A stretch of DNA of 64,000 nt from Lethocerus indicus (lineage: Eukaryota; Arthropoda; Insecta; Hemiptera; Belostomatidae), in NCBI GenBank assembly GCA_019843655.1, contig JACDQD010000103.1:8556001-8620000 (forward strand). Direction: 5' to 3'. Under the pieces are notes generated by a model. It worked only from the letters and a program-made list of their open reading frames with translations, was not told where the DNA came from and ran no database searches. The position numbers and the translations under genes are program-made. Below are positions 34,173-44,929 of this stretch, in pieces (the first letter of the stretch is position 1; each line of letters opens with the position of its first letter).

Positions 34173-34801
34173 ATGCACGCCACAAAGGTGAGTAGGAAGT
34201 GAATAATAACATAGAATTATTATGATAATTAAATAGTGATTAAATTCCTGATAATTGTACTGCCTTACAGATGGCCGTTGCTGCTCCTGATCGCCCTCTC
34301 CCTGGGATGTGAGGCACTTCATCTCGGTCATGTTCATCAGGCACATGCCCAGAGCCTCACAAACACTCATTCATTGAGCCTGTCCCAGGGCTCGTACCAC
34401 GGCCACGAATCGCACGACGATCACAAGGACTACTACGTAAATAAACTTCCCATTTTAAAAATCTGAATTGGAATAATTATTCATAATGTATCAAAGCAAT
34501 TTGTGAACATTCCAATGACGAATTGGTTTGATTTTCCGGTCCAGGCTCCTCCCTCACTACGGGACTTCTCGTGTACAAAAGTCGAGGGGACGGACACACG
34601 GCGACGTGAAGAGCCACCACGAAGAGAGGGTGGGCGACCAGGTGAAGGGCGATCTACATGCAGCACCAGCCCGACGGTACCATACTCGAGGTACACTACA
34701 CCGCCGACAAGCACAACGGCTACAACGCACACGTCAAGAAGCTGGGAAAGTCCATCCATCCCGAACCCGAGTACCACCACCACGCTCCTCATCATCATTA
34801 G
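34173..34801 (+). pseudogene. CPR16: RR-2 cuticular gene with many indels
   Basis: Exons 34173-34187 (M-H-A-T-K), 34271-34436 and 34545-34801. Exon 2 has one extra base near 34280-34286 (GCTGCTCCTGATC against GTTGCTCTGATC), giving TGA at 34310-34312. Exon 3 is 257 bases against 249. Extra bases lie in CCTCCCTC, CTACGGGACTTCTCG, CAAAAG, GAGGGGAC and GGGCGATC, and one base is lost in ACACGGCG. Outside these, the exon is almost free of substitutions relative to CPR8 and CPR14. That pattern is more like raw long-read error than neutral decay. Splice sites, promoter and tail are intact. The 3' flank is delta type. Confidence 0.75.
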
Positions 34802-35515
34802 ATCTTTTGTAATTGTTGAGTTATGATGTAAATTAAATTATTGTACATACGCAGACAGTTCTATTATTTCCCCCCCTTCACCCCCTTCAATGATCTCCTT
34901 AAACGCAAAGATGATATGCGGCAAATTTTGATTCAAAGGAATCTAAATATTTCTGCATCACTGCGGGAGAAAGAATCAATGCGTACAATAGTGCTTTTCT
35001 AATTAGCCAGGTATGATAATACAAACGTGATGATACAATTTTGAGAGAAGAAAAGATAGCCAAATGAATGCACAACTGTAGCCGCCAATAGGTGATCGAC
35101 GACACTTCGGTTAATGGTTAATTGATAAAATTGGTTGCAATAAAATATTTACTATAATGTATTATTGAATCGTAATGCAGACTAGACGGTGCCGGTAGTA
35201 ATATTTCTATTCGAATAATTTTTCTGCTTATATCAGTTTGTAAATTGTACTAATATATATTTTCAGTAATTGGGTTATTATTATTTTATTTTTATAATAA
35301 TCATCTCTCTGTGGATCTCCCATAATCGTGCCTATGTCGATAAAGTTTCGCCCATCTTATTTTTGTATTCCTCACTTTGAAATTGAGGTGTTAAATTTTG
35401 CACTTTTTGTACATCCGATAGACATCGTCGCTTAATCTATCCGTCTAGTTTTCGTTTATTATTCGGTCACACAAATGCATCTGACTGAGGAGGAACCGAG
35501 TTGGCGACTGGCCAA
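34802..35515. other. Interval CPR16 to minisatellite
   Basis: AT-rich. The first 50 bases are the delta-type 3' flank shared with CPR11 and CPR15. No gene was seen. Confidence 0.5.
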
Positions 35516-36010
35516 GATGGTTATACATCAGATGGTTATACATCAGATGGTTATACATCAGCTGGTTATACATCAGATGGTTATACATCAGATGGTTATA
35601 CATCAGATGGTTATACATCAGATGGTTATACATCAGATGGTTATACATCAGATGGTTATACATCAGATGGTTATACATCAGATGGTTATACATCAGATGG
35701 TTATACATCAGATGGTTATACATCAGATGGTTATACATCAGATGGTTATACATCAGATACATCAGGTTATACATCAGATGGTTATACATCAGATGGTTAT
35801 ACATCAGCTGGTTATACATCAGATGGTTATACATCAGATGGTTATACATCAGCTGGTTATACATCAGATGGTTATACATCAGCTGGTTATACATCAGATG
35901 GTTAAACATCAGCTGGTTATACATCAGATGGTTATACATCAGCTGGTTAAACATCAGCTGATTATACATCAGATGGTTACGCATCAAATGGTTATACATT
36001 AGGTTATACA
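35516..36010 (+). repeat. 15-bp minisatellite, about 33 units
   Basis: Unit GATGGTTATACATCA, mostly perfect, with a GCTGG variant that becomes common in the distal half and one interruption near 35755-35767. The unit has no stop in any plus frame, so long open frames (for example D-G-Y-T-S repeats) arise automatically. No start context, splice site or homolog supports a coding role. It occupies the CPR16-CPR17 interval, where a 70-mer array would be expected. Confidence 0.95.
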
Positions 36011-36529
36011 TCCGACGGAATAACGCGTATCAGTCGGGAAGTTTCCGGTGGGACACTCCCAGTCCTGCCTTTGTCCCTCAGGACAACACGTAAAGCATGA
36101 CGAAGTGCGTAATGTACATCCGAGGTCATGTTCCTGGAAACGGACCTGAAGTCCCGCAGAGTCTTTCGGACTTATTGGCCGCGGACCTTTGATGTCTGCG
36201 TAAACATTCCGTAAAATTAATTACTTATAAATGAGTCGTCATTGGTTCGTCTCCCTATTGGGTGGGGGTGCTGAAGTTTCATGCAGTTCAATATTTTAAT
36301 TAATGGCTGGTCCCAACTGTAGTTGAACGCCAACCAGAGAGGCCTACAAGCGGTAAACATTGATTCTGATTTTTGTTAATTCAACGACAGCCGGAACATA
36401 AGATTGTTCCCATCGTCAACCGTCGGAATCTCACGAGTTCAGACCGGAAAGGAGTCGAACACGGCTTTTTATGAAAGTAACAATTTATTATAAAACAACA
36501 GTTATAGGAACATTACAAATTATTTTTTT
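36011..36529. other. Interval minisatellite to CPR17
   Basis: Unique DNA of mixed composition; no exon or repeat was recognised. Confidence 0.45.
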
Positions 36530-37617
36530 TTAGTTGTGTTCCGGGTGCAGCGCTTTTCCCAGCCTCTTGACCTCGGCTTTGTAGCCGTTGTATTTGTCCA
36601 CGCTGTACCTGACCTCGAGTATGGTACCGTCGGGCTGGTGCTGCATGTAGACGCCCTTCACCTGGTCGCCCACCCTCTCTTCGTGGTGGCTCTTCACGTC
36701 GCCGGTGTGTCCGTCCTCGACTTTGTACACGTAGTCGTAGTGAGGAGGAGCCTGGACCAAGTATTCAAATCAATTCTTCATAGGAATGTTCACAAATTGC
36801 TTTGATACATTATGAATAATTATTCCAATTCTGATTTTTAAAAATGGGAAGTTTACTTAAAGATGAATATTTACATAGTAATCCTTGACTTCGTGGTGGA
36901 CTTCGTGTCCCTGGGGTTGGACCTGGACGGCCGCTGACAGTGCTACAGCGGCAAGAACTATTACGGCCTGATGATGAAAAAACTTCAAGTAAATAAATAA
37001 CAGTAACAGTGCAGTAAGACTAAGCGGTAATGTGGGTATATAAAATAAATATTATTGATTCAGACAGCATAAAAAACATGTCGATTATCTAAAAAATACA
37101 GCTTTCGCTTTCTAAACATAATATTTGCCTTACATCACTTTGGCGGACACAGTAACACACCAGTAGCGACCGACGAGCTTTATACCGAACTGAAGTAAAC
37201 ATTAATGAGTACTCTGGAGTTAATGAGTCCCTGTTATCTTCTAATGAACTGAAAGAGCAAAATTCTTTTTGCAGGAAAATTCGGTCCAGGACCTGAAGAT
37301 GGTTATAAATGAAATCTACCAAAAATCCTATGGAGCTCAACATAAAATGCGTTGATGATAAGTTGAATCACCATTCTACGATAATCTGTAATATTTATAT
37401 GAAATGTTATGAAAGTAGAAAGAAGAAGAAGAAGAACGTTCGGCACAAGTTAACTCCATTATATGGAGTTAACTGTCGTTTCCAAAGCCCTGTCTGTACT
37501 TGTTCATTACTTATGTGCTAAACTTTATAAACATGTCATGTACAAACATATAATATGCTTTAATTTGTAATATTATTGTTAATATATGTTGTATACAAAA
37601 TTGGATATTACCTTCAT
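36530..37617 (-). CDS. CPR17: RR-2 cuticular protein, converted exon 3
   Basis: Minus-strand exons 37612-37617 (M-K), 36875-36967 and 36530-36751 give 106 residues. The signal peptide is MKAVIVLAAVALSAAVQVQP. The linker is short (H-E-V-H-H-E-V-K-D-Y-Y). The first two thirds of exon 3 are nearly identical to the CPR5-CPR16 genes up to P-D-G-T-I-L-E-V. Then it diverges sharply (R-Y-S-V-D-K-Y-N-G-Y-K-A, K-R-L-G-K-A-L-H-P-E-H-N) and lacks the His-rich tail. Intron 2 is also homologous to CPR5 and contains that gene's former exon 2 donor at about 36851-36860, just inside its own GTAAAT donor. This marks the edge of a gene-conversion tract. It is the last member of the cluster. Confidence 0.9.
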
Positions 37618-37650
37618 GTTGCGTCGTGTGTTGTACGAGGGAAATGAGAG

Positions 37651-37687
37651 ACTGGACAAGGTAAAGCGAGGCAGGGAGCGTTATATA
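37651..37687 (-). promoter_or_regulatory. Core promoter of CPR17
   Basis: Minus-strand TATATAA at 37681-37687 and CCAGT at 37651-37655, 34 bases apart. Confidence 0.65.
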
Positions 37688-37884
37688 GCCGTGTGGGCCA
37701 CACCGGTGGAGATACACTCCAGTTGTTTCTATCAATTACGCACCGTTTACTCTCGGTTATTCTCACATTCATTAGGGAATATTTACGCCCCGTCGCGAAA
37801 AGATAGGGTAACGTTGAGTTTAATCGAATTTACTTTCTTTACTTTCTTTTACCAAAATAGAAAAACACTTGTAGATTTCGTGTG

Positions 37885-38043
37885 TGATCGGTCTCCTCTC
37901 GCTGGTTTGGTCCTTCGTTAGACCGGTCTCGGCTGCTCGCCATCTTCAGTAGCGGTGTTAGTCACTTTGGCACTTTGGATGTTTTTTGGGCATCCTCACT
38001 GCACTGTCACTGTCACTTCTACTGTGGTGGTTGTCTGTTTGTC

Positions 38044-38094
<51 letters not shown>

Positions 38095-39120
38095 GGGGAT
38101 GTTGTTTATCTTATTTGGGTTAGGAGGAATTTCGTAAATCGTCTTGTCTTAGACGGATTATGGGTAAAATATATATTTGATCTCACAACTAGTCACAACA
38201 AATTGGTTCTGACTACCACGTATATGATAGGAAATATATCGGATATTGTGTATTTACGTTCATAAAAGTTTTCCTGTTGGTCCAAAGCTTTTTTTAGTAA
38301 TCTAACACAACGACTTTAGTTCAGTACATTTCACTCAGGGGGAGGGGTATGCAGACAAAAGCTACAGTTCCAAAAATTACATCCTGAATAGCTTTCATAG
38401 TGCATAATGTTATGATAAAACTAGCGCCCCCCTGAGGGTGGTGCGGAAATGGACTTAACTAAAGTTCGTTGGGTCCACTTTCAACGATAAACTAGCGCCC
38501 CCATTGGGTGGTGCGGAAATGTACTTAACTAAAGTTAGTAGGGTCGACTTGCACCGTTAAACTAGCGCCCCCTGAGGGTGGTGCGGAAATGTACTTAACT
38601 AAAGTTCGTTGAGTGCACATGCACCGATAAACTAGCGCCCCACTGAGGGTGGTGCGGAAATGTACTTAACTAAAGTTCATTATGTCCACTTGTAACGATA
38701 AACTAGCGCCCCCTGAGGGTGGTGCGGAAATGTACTTAACTAAAGTTCGTTGAGTGCACATGCACCGATAAACTAGCGCCCACTGAGGGTGGTGCGGAAA
38801 TGTACTTAACTAAAGTTCATTATGTCCACTTGTAACGATAAACTAGCGCCCCCTGAGGGTGGTGCGGAAATGTACTTAACTAAAGTTCGTTGAGTGCACA
38901 TGCACCGATAAACTAGCGCCCCCTGAGGGTGGTGCGGAAATGTACTTAACTAAAGTTCGTAAATGTACTTAACTAAAGTTCGTTGGGTCCACTTTCAGCG
39001 ATAAATAGCGCCCCCTGAGGGTGGTGCGGTTATGTACTTAACTAAAGTTCGTTGGGTGTACTAAAATACTGTAATAAAATGTTTTCAATTAATTTTGCAT
39101 CAACAGGAAAACTTTTATGA
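37885..39120 (-). mobile_element. Element copy 7 with 70-mer array 7
   Basis: GC-richer end at 37890-38010 (CTCCTCTCGCTGGTTTGG, CATCCTCACTGCACTGTCAC), TA microsatellite, AT spacer with TCATAAAAGTTTTCCTGTTG, then about nine minus-oriented 70-bp units at about 38405-39060. Beyond the array comes an inverted copy of the spacer end (CAACAGGAAAACTTTTATGA at about 39101-39120). The array is therefore bracketed by inverted repeats. Confidence 0.85.
38046..38091. repeat. (TA)n microsatellite
   Basis: About 23 TA dinucleotides in the spacer of element copy 7. Confidence 0.95.
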
Positions 39121-41836
39121 TACACAATACTATATATATCAAAACATACTGAATCATGGATGCATTATAGACATGTTAGGTTGAAAAAAATCAACGATCA
39201 TATTTCTATAAAGTTTATATATTTCCATTATTGATTTCATTGACTATTACATTTCATATTTAATTATATTAAATAATAGTTGCTAGGTATGAGTAAATAA
39301 TACCAGGACTAATGAAAGTTCTTTTTTTCAACAGGGTACTTGATATGCTTACCGCTTTGAATGTCATTTGAAATTTTGTGTGTATATTTTTTTTATCTGT
39401 TTATTGTTTATCTTTTTGAATTGTTGGAATGTTGTTTTTCGGTTTCTTGTTGAAAAGTGTAAACGGTGGCTGATTATTTTTTTTGTTTAATACTTTAATG
39501 TAAAATTAGTTTTCACAGCAAAATATTGCCTACTAATTACTAAAAATTAGAGGAAAATTAGATATCTACAGTATTGTGCAAAGTATTAGAGAAGTGATTT
39601 CTTCAAAATCACTTCCACAGTAATACCTGTTTCAAATGACAGTGTACATAAATATTCTGAAGCAATCATTGCACCTTATTCATCATTCATTCTAATATTA
39701 TTTAAGCGCAGATATTTAGTTTAAAAATCCATTGCACTATTTAAGAATAGCATTTCAAAAAATTTATCTTTAAAGAGATCTGTACATCAAAATTAAATAT
39801 GTATTTAAAAAATTTAGAACATTTTAGTTTCTTGGAGTTACATTCCCATAAAATCTATCTCTAGTCAGTTAGGTGTACCTTTTTTGTAAGGCATTATTGT
39901 AGTTGTTATGTTGGTCCATTTTGTTCCATGCAAATGGATGATTTCGTTATACTAGATGTACTGTGTGCCATCTGTTCAGTTGTATAATATATATACATAT
40001 GCGTAATATATAATGATGTTTGGGTATGAAATTGGTTTGGTGTAAAGTGTTTATTATTGCATACAGACAAGTATAACAAACAAGTATATCTGCGTGTGTA
40101 CATAAACAGTATAAATCATAAATTAATAAACAATTATAATATTCCACTTAACGGTGTTTGTATATGATATATATTTGGTTTATACTGACAGTACAAATTT
40201 ATTTATCAATAATGAAATATGTGAGTAACTAGAAAATAAATTACAATTCAATAGGAAAAATGTAAAAACAACACTTATGGTTGTATTAACATTTCATTTT
40301 ATATTTTTAATTTAATTATAATGAATTTTGAAGGAGTTCAAGGAATTCTGTATAATTTTGCTGTTAATACAAAATTCTAAAAATGTCAGTTTTACTTTTC
40401 ATTTTATAAACTTTAATCTAAATATCTTTTCATTATTACCCTTACATGTTACTCTTAACATACATTAAGAGATAATTTTAGTATAATAGCATTCTTATAA
40501 AATATATATTTCGGGAGAATCCAAGATCGCGTGCTATAAAAATAAGTTCGTTAATTTGTTTTCAAACTACCTATTAAACTTACCAAAATTTCATAACTAA
40601 TTCTATGATTATGTCAAAGTTACATGCCCCTAGTGAAATTCTGTACTGAACTATTGTGGTGGTCTGTTGTGTCGATTTCATTATTAGATATATAATTAAT
40701 AACGCTTTTGTAGAATTACAATTTACAAACTACCTAGTTGACAATAAGGTCAACCATCAATAATTTCCATTCTAAAACAAACTTATCTGTATAACTGTAT
40801 CCATTCTCAGCTCAAAAAACACACATCTCAGATAAGCAAACGTTAATTAATCGGTTACATAATAAAGAGTAATAAGAGTTAGGGTAGTAAACATGCTCCG
40901 ATGTGTTAATTAAAAGCTACTCTATATAATAATAAGTTAGTTACACTATTAAATAATATTAGTCCTATTTTACCTCTAACTATAACTTTTACACTTTTTT
41001 GTATACTGGCAAAGAAACAAGCAATATTTACACAGAACGGGCTGCAACATCACAATGCACATTAGTCTCAAATTTTGTATTTAACAACAAGCTGTGTTTA
41101 CAATACGTTGAATGTCGAATAGAAATAGACAGACGCTAAAAGCAAACAATACTTCAATTATAATAGATAGCTATTACATAGGCAGTATGATCCCACTTTG
41201 TGTAATAATAAATACCGTTTATATAATATTAAATAATTAATTTTATTAAGAAACAACATTAAATATTTAAGAAGGTTAACAGTAATAAAATAAAATTCAA
41301 TACATAATTTTAACGTTATTGACATTGCTGGATACCCGAATCGATTAACTTGTGTCCAGTCAAAAAAGGCTCTAACTATTCAATATGCAATCCAACACAC
41401 ATTCAAAAGAAACATATATAAATCTGTACACTTTCTATTATTGTTACAATTAAACTGTTAGGTAAGTGCGACCAGCCTAATAACTAGTGTAAATTGGGTA
41501 ATAAGAAACAAATTTCAAAAGGGATACAGAGAGAGAGAGAGAATAAAAGAGAGACAAAATACAACTTATAATTTACTAATCCTATCCATCGGTTGGTTAG
41601 CGGCTAATAAAAGGATGACTTCAAGTCAAACGCGCATATTTTTTTGTTTTTAATAAATTTTTTTTTTCTGTTTTTAGACTAATCACAGAGAATACAAATA
41701 TCAATTCTCGCGTTTAAAGAAAGTACAGACAGAATATAAAGAAGATGTAGCGGCGGGTGTTAAGTTATATAGCTTTATATTGGTGTGGTCTCTATGATGT
41801 TCAATTTTGTTTTTTTTTGTAGGGGGATCGGGTGTT
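39121..41836 (-). other. AT-rich tract, probably includes 3' UTR of the LIM gene
   Basis: Very AT-rich with no open frame of note. It lies directly downstream of the stop codon of the minus-strand LIM gene, so part of it should be that transcript's 3' UTR. Many TTTATT (AATAAA on the minus strand) occur, so the polyadenylation site cannot be chosen. A short GA run lies at about 41529-41542. Confidence 0.4.
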
Positions 41837-44800
41837 TTACATGAATTTCGCCTTGGCACACTCCGGGCATATGATGTCCTCGGCGTCGGTGATGAAGCCC
41901 CGGCCGACCAGTGAGGTCTTGCACGAGGCGCAGATAAAGCAATCGTTGTGCCAGTGTCGATCTTCGAAAGAGATGAATCGAGTTCCGCCAATACCTAAAG
42001 GGCAAACAGTTCAACAACATTATTGATAATTGTTCAGTTTACAGTAGACATTTTTCAATAGAATGTGTCATCCATCACAGACCAATCTATACTTTGTACT
42101 CAAAACTTACAGCTGACAGTTATAGAAGACAAAGATTACCGAGACGCTTTAAAGTAGAAATCGAATTTGAATTTATAATTACAGACAGTACAGATATAAT
42201 TTCAACATAATTTGTTAGAGTGTTCTTTAAACTACTTAAGTAGTTGTTAACGTAAGTAACTTACAACTTAAGTAGCAATTTAACCTTCTACGGGCCGAAT
42301 TTTAATTTTAAATCCAAAAAAAATTGGGGGAACAATAATCAGCAATTATAAACCTATATATGCAAATGAAAAAAAAATTGATATTGATATTGGTTGTCTT
42401 GACAACGTTATAGGATTAAGATTTATGCGCCATCTTACGAAAAAAGCTATAATTATTTGGTAAAATCTGGATAAATTGAAATGTGAACTGAAAGTTACAA
42501 GGGTCCATAGAGGGTTCCCTCAACGATAACCGAGTACTACTATTACTACTGTTACTATTACCGGTACTGTATTGTGCATTACAGTTCTTGCATAAAGTTC
42601 TTGAGGCGCAATTGCGGTTTGCACTCGGCTTTGGGCTTGGGAAAAAATGCATAACATCTCGTCGCGCGTTGCCAAATATCGACAACGGCAATGTGTGTGT
42701 GTGTGTGAATATGGGACTGGACAAAACATGAATGACATCACTCACTATATCGGCGATGCCGCCTATTTCTTTTTCTATTCCAGTGCCACAACTGTAAATA
42801 AATATACAAATAGGCGACACCGTCGTTCAAGTAGGGCTAGTGACGAATAGGGAACCCGCCGTGGGAGTAGAACCCACGTTTTTCTTTTATATATTTAAAT
42901 GCGGTATATCTAAATCACGCGACCACGCGCTTCCTTATTTAAGAATATCGAGTTGAATTTCATATGTATTTTAAACGGAACTTCGTTAGTTCTGTACGTA
43001 GGGAGAGGTCGAAAGAAATGTAATTTTTTACTGTACAACAAGTAGAGCATAACTGAAGAAAACCCCATTAGCTTCCCCCCTTTTTTTTTAAATTTTAAAT
43101 GTTTACTTTTTCTATTTTTCATGTATGTGTAAATGAAGTCCTTTTCAAGTTTTCAAGTATTAGAATGATGTGCAATAAAATAAATTTTGAACGTAATTTA
43201 AAAAAAAAAGTAGTTTGGAATACCCGTCTTGTGGTCTGCGAAGGGTCGGAATTTCGTCTCCTCTCACCGGTTCTCGGTCATTCGCCAGACCGATTTCGGC
43301 CGCACGCCGTCTTCAGTAGCAGTGTAAGTCACTGAAGGTGGCGAGCGGACGAAACCGGTCTGGCGAAAGACCAAAACGTCGAAAGGGGATAGAACTACAA
43401 ATGTCCAGAATACGGGCGATTTTTTTTGGCCGTGGCGGCATATAGCTGTTGCGAGTCCTACTGATAATTATTGAATGGAGATGATTTGAGATTTGATGGA
43501 TAATTTGATTGTTTTACCAGTGATCGGCTTGGAGCAAGCTGTGCACCGTTTGGCGAAGAGCTCGCCGAAGCAGTCGGCGCAGTAGGGCTTGTCATCGCGC
43601 GAAGTGAAGCGCTGGCCAGCCAGAGAGGTATTGCAGTTGGTGCAAGTGAAACACTCCCTGTGCCAGGGCTCGTTCTTGTAGGTCACACCTCCGCTTGTTA
43701 TGATCTGCCGCAAATAAATGACATCGCGTTAAATTGTTGTACAACAGTATGACACAAAGTGACAGAGAATATATACAGTCAATGACAATTGCTCTGTAAC
43801 CGAACTCGGGAACTTGAACGGCTTCGCCGGGCGTGGCGAGAGAGTGGATTCCGCGTCTATTTTTAAGACGTCTTCTCTTCCCTACCGCTGGTCTATCTAT
43901 AGACAGTACAGACAAGTGGAGACGGAGGAAATTGGCAAGGCGGTTGTTAAATTCCTGCGAATTGCAGAATTTAATATGCAGTTCAAAACTTGTAAAATGA
44001 AGTTTACAGAAAGTTCACCCACGGATTATTTCTCCGAGACGCGTGAAATATGTAAAACAACTCATATCTAATTCTCAATTGAAAATAACTATAAGAAACT
44101 ACATGCATTTTTCATATATAGTATAAAATGTCGTCCAAAAGGCTCTAGATAAACCATTTTCAGTTAATGCAATGTCATTTTTTTATTTCAGCACTATTTT
44201 CAACTACACAATTATTCTCAAGCCACTATTGCAATTATATGGCAAGAAATGAGGGTCACGGAGTGGTTTTAGATGAGCTATGTTTGTTGAAAATCCTGCA
44301 AATTTTGTAACTCAAATTGGACCGTACGAAAAATATTTCTCAAAAATAAATACACTGACGCTTACATAATACACTGAGCTTATAATTTGTTTACCGTACT
44401 TAGGGGGGGGAGGGAGATATTTACTTTTAAGTTGAATGCGTTCAGTATGCGTGTCAGGGTTATCCGCTAGGGCGGGAGAAGTGTGTGTGTGTGTGTGTGT
44501 TGGCTGAGTTCAGAATGAATGAATGGACGGAGAAAAATTAGCAGAACTGTCCAATTCCTGAAATTCCTGAACTATTGTGCAAATAATAAAATAAATAAAA
44601 AAAGGTGTAATTACCTGCATACAGCGCGCCCTAATAGGTTTCAGAATATCAGTTTTTTTTCTATTTCAAAGGATTAGATTGCACGCTTTATTCGCGTATC
44701 ATAATGGTGCTATCAGCCTTCTGGTAGGTATTAGTAATGTATAGTAAGTCTGGCCGTACCTTATTGCACTTGATGCAGCGAGTAGCGAACTTCTCTTCAT

Positions 44801-44929
44801 AGCAAGTGGCGCAGTAGATCTCCTGCTCGCGCGGGATGAAGCTCTTTGTCCCGATCGGAGTTTTACATACGCAGCAGCAGAAGCACTGCTCGTGCCATTG
44901 CCTCGTCTTGTATTCCATCTTCTTGGTTC
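41837..44929 (-). CDS. Lmpt: LIM-only protein of FHL/Limpet family, last three coding exons
   Basis: Minus-strand exons 44760-44929, 43518-43704 and 41837-41995 (TAA at 41837-41839). Reading frames join with a split Gly codon at each outer border: (G)GA at 44929, and ACT G|GT between the last two exons. The first exon encodes most of a LIM domain (G-T-K-K-M-E-Y-K-T-R-Q-W-H-E-Q-C-F-C-C-C). The second encodes T-S-G-G-V-T-Y-K-N-E-P-W-H-R-E-C-F, C-N-T-S-L-A-G-Q-R-F and R-C-T-A-C. The last encodes G-G-T-R-F-I-S-F-E-D-R-H-W-H-N-D-C-F, L-V-G-R-G-F and C-P-E-C-A. Zinc ligands follow C-x2-C, H-x2-C, C-x2-C, C-x2-C. The phrases are characteristic of insect Limpet and vertebrate FHL proteins, which are muscle and cytoskeletal or nuclear LIM adaptors. 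Upstream half-LIM and LIM1 exons are not visible, so the gene is 5' partial. Confidence 0.88.
42692..42709. repeat. (GT)n microsatellite
   Basis: About nine TG dinucleotides within the last intron of the LIM gene. Confidence 0.8.
42780..42960 (-). mobile_element. Possible tRNA-derived SINE fragment
   Basis: The minus strand reads GTGGGTTCTACTCCCACGGC near 42858-42877, which resembles a tRNA T-arm/B-box (GGTTCNANNCC) with flanking complementary GTGGG/CCCAC. About 60 bases upstream, GCGTGGTCGCGTGATTTAG could be a weak A-box. No full tRNA cloverleaf could be built, and boundaries and family are unknown. Confidence 0.3.
43225..43400. repeat. Palindromic fragment of element ends
   Basis: Two copies of the GC-richer element end face each other: TCGCCAGACCGATTTCGGCC, then, after about 50 bases, GAAACCGGTCTGGCGAAAG in the opposite sense. 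They form a stem-loop-capable inverted repeat inside an intron of the LIM gene. There is no spacer or 70-mer. Confidence 0.75.
44482..44500. repeat. (GT)n microsatellite
   Basis: About nine GT dinucleotides between LIM gene exons. Confidence 0.75.

Noticed and set aside
35445..36011. 188-codon and 175-codon repeat proteins on both strands
   Set aside because: The 15-bp unit simply lacks stop codons; no promoter, splice site or non-repeat domain supports a gene.
41832..42026. Plus-strand 64-codon frame
   Set aside because: It is antisense to the terminal LIM exon, whose zinc ligands and splice border are clear on the minus strand.
42840..42900. Complete tRNA gene
   Set aside because: Only a T-arm-like segment is present; no acceptor stem, D-arm or anticodon arm could be paired.
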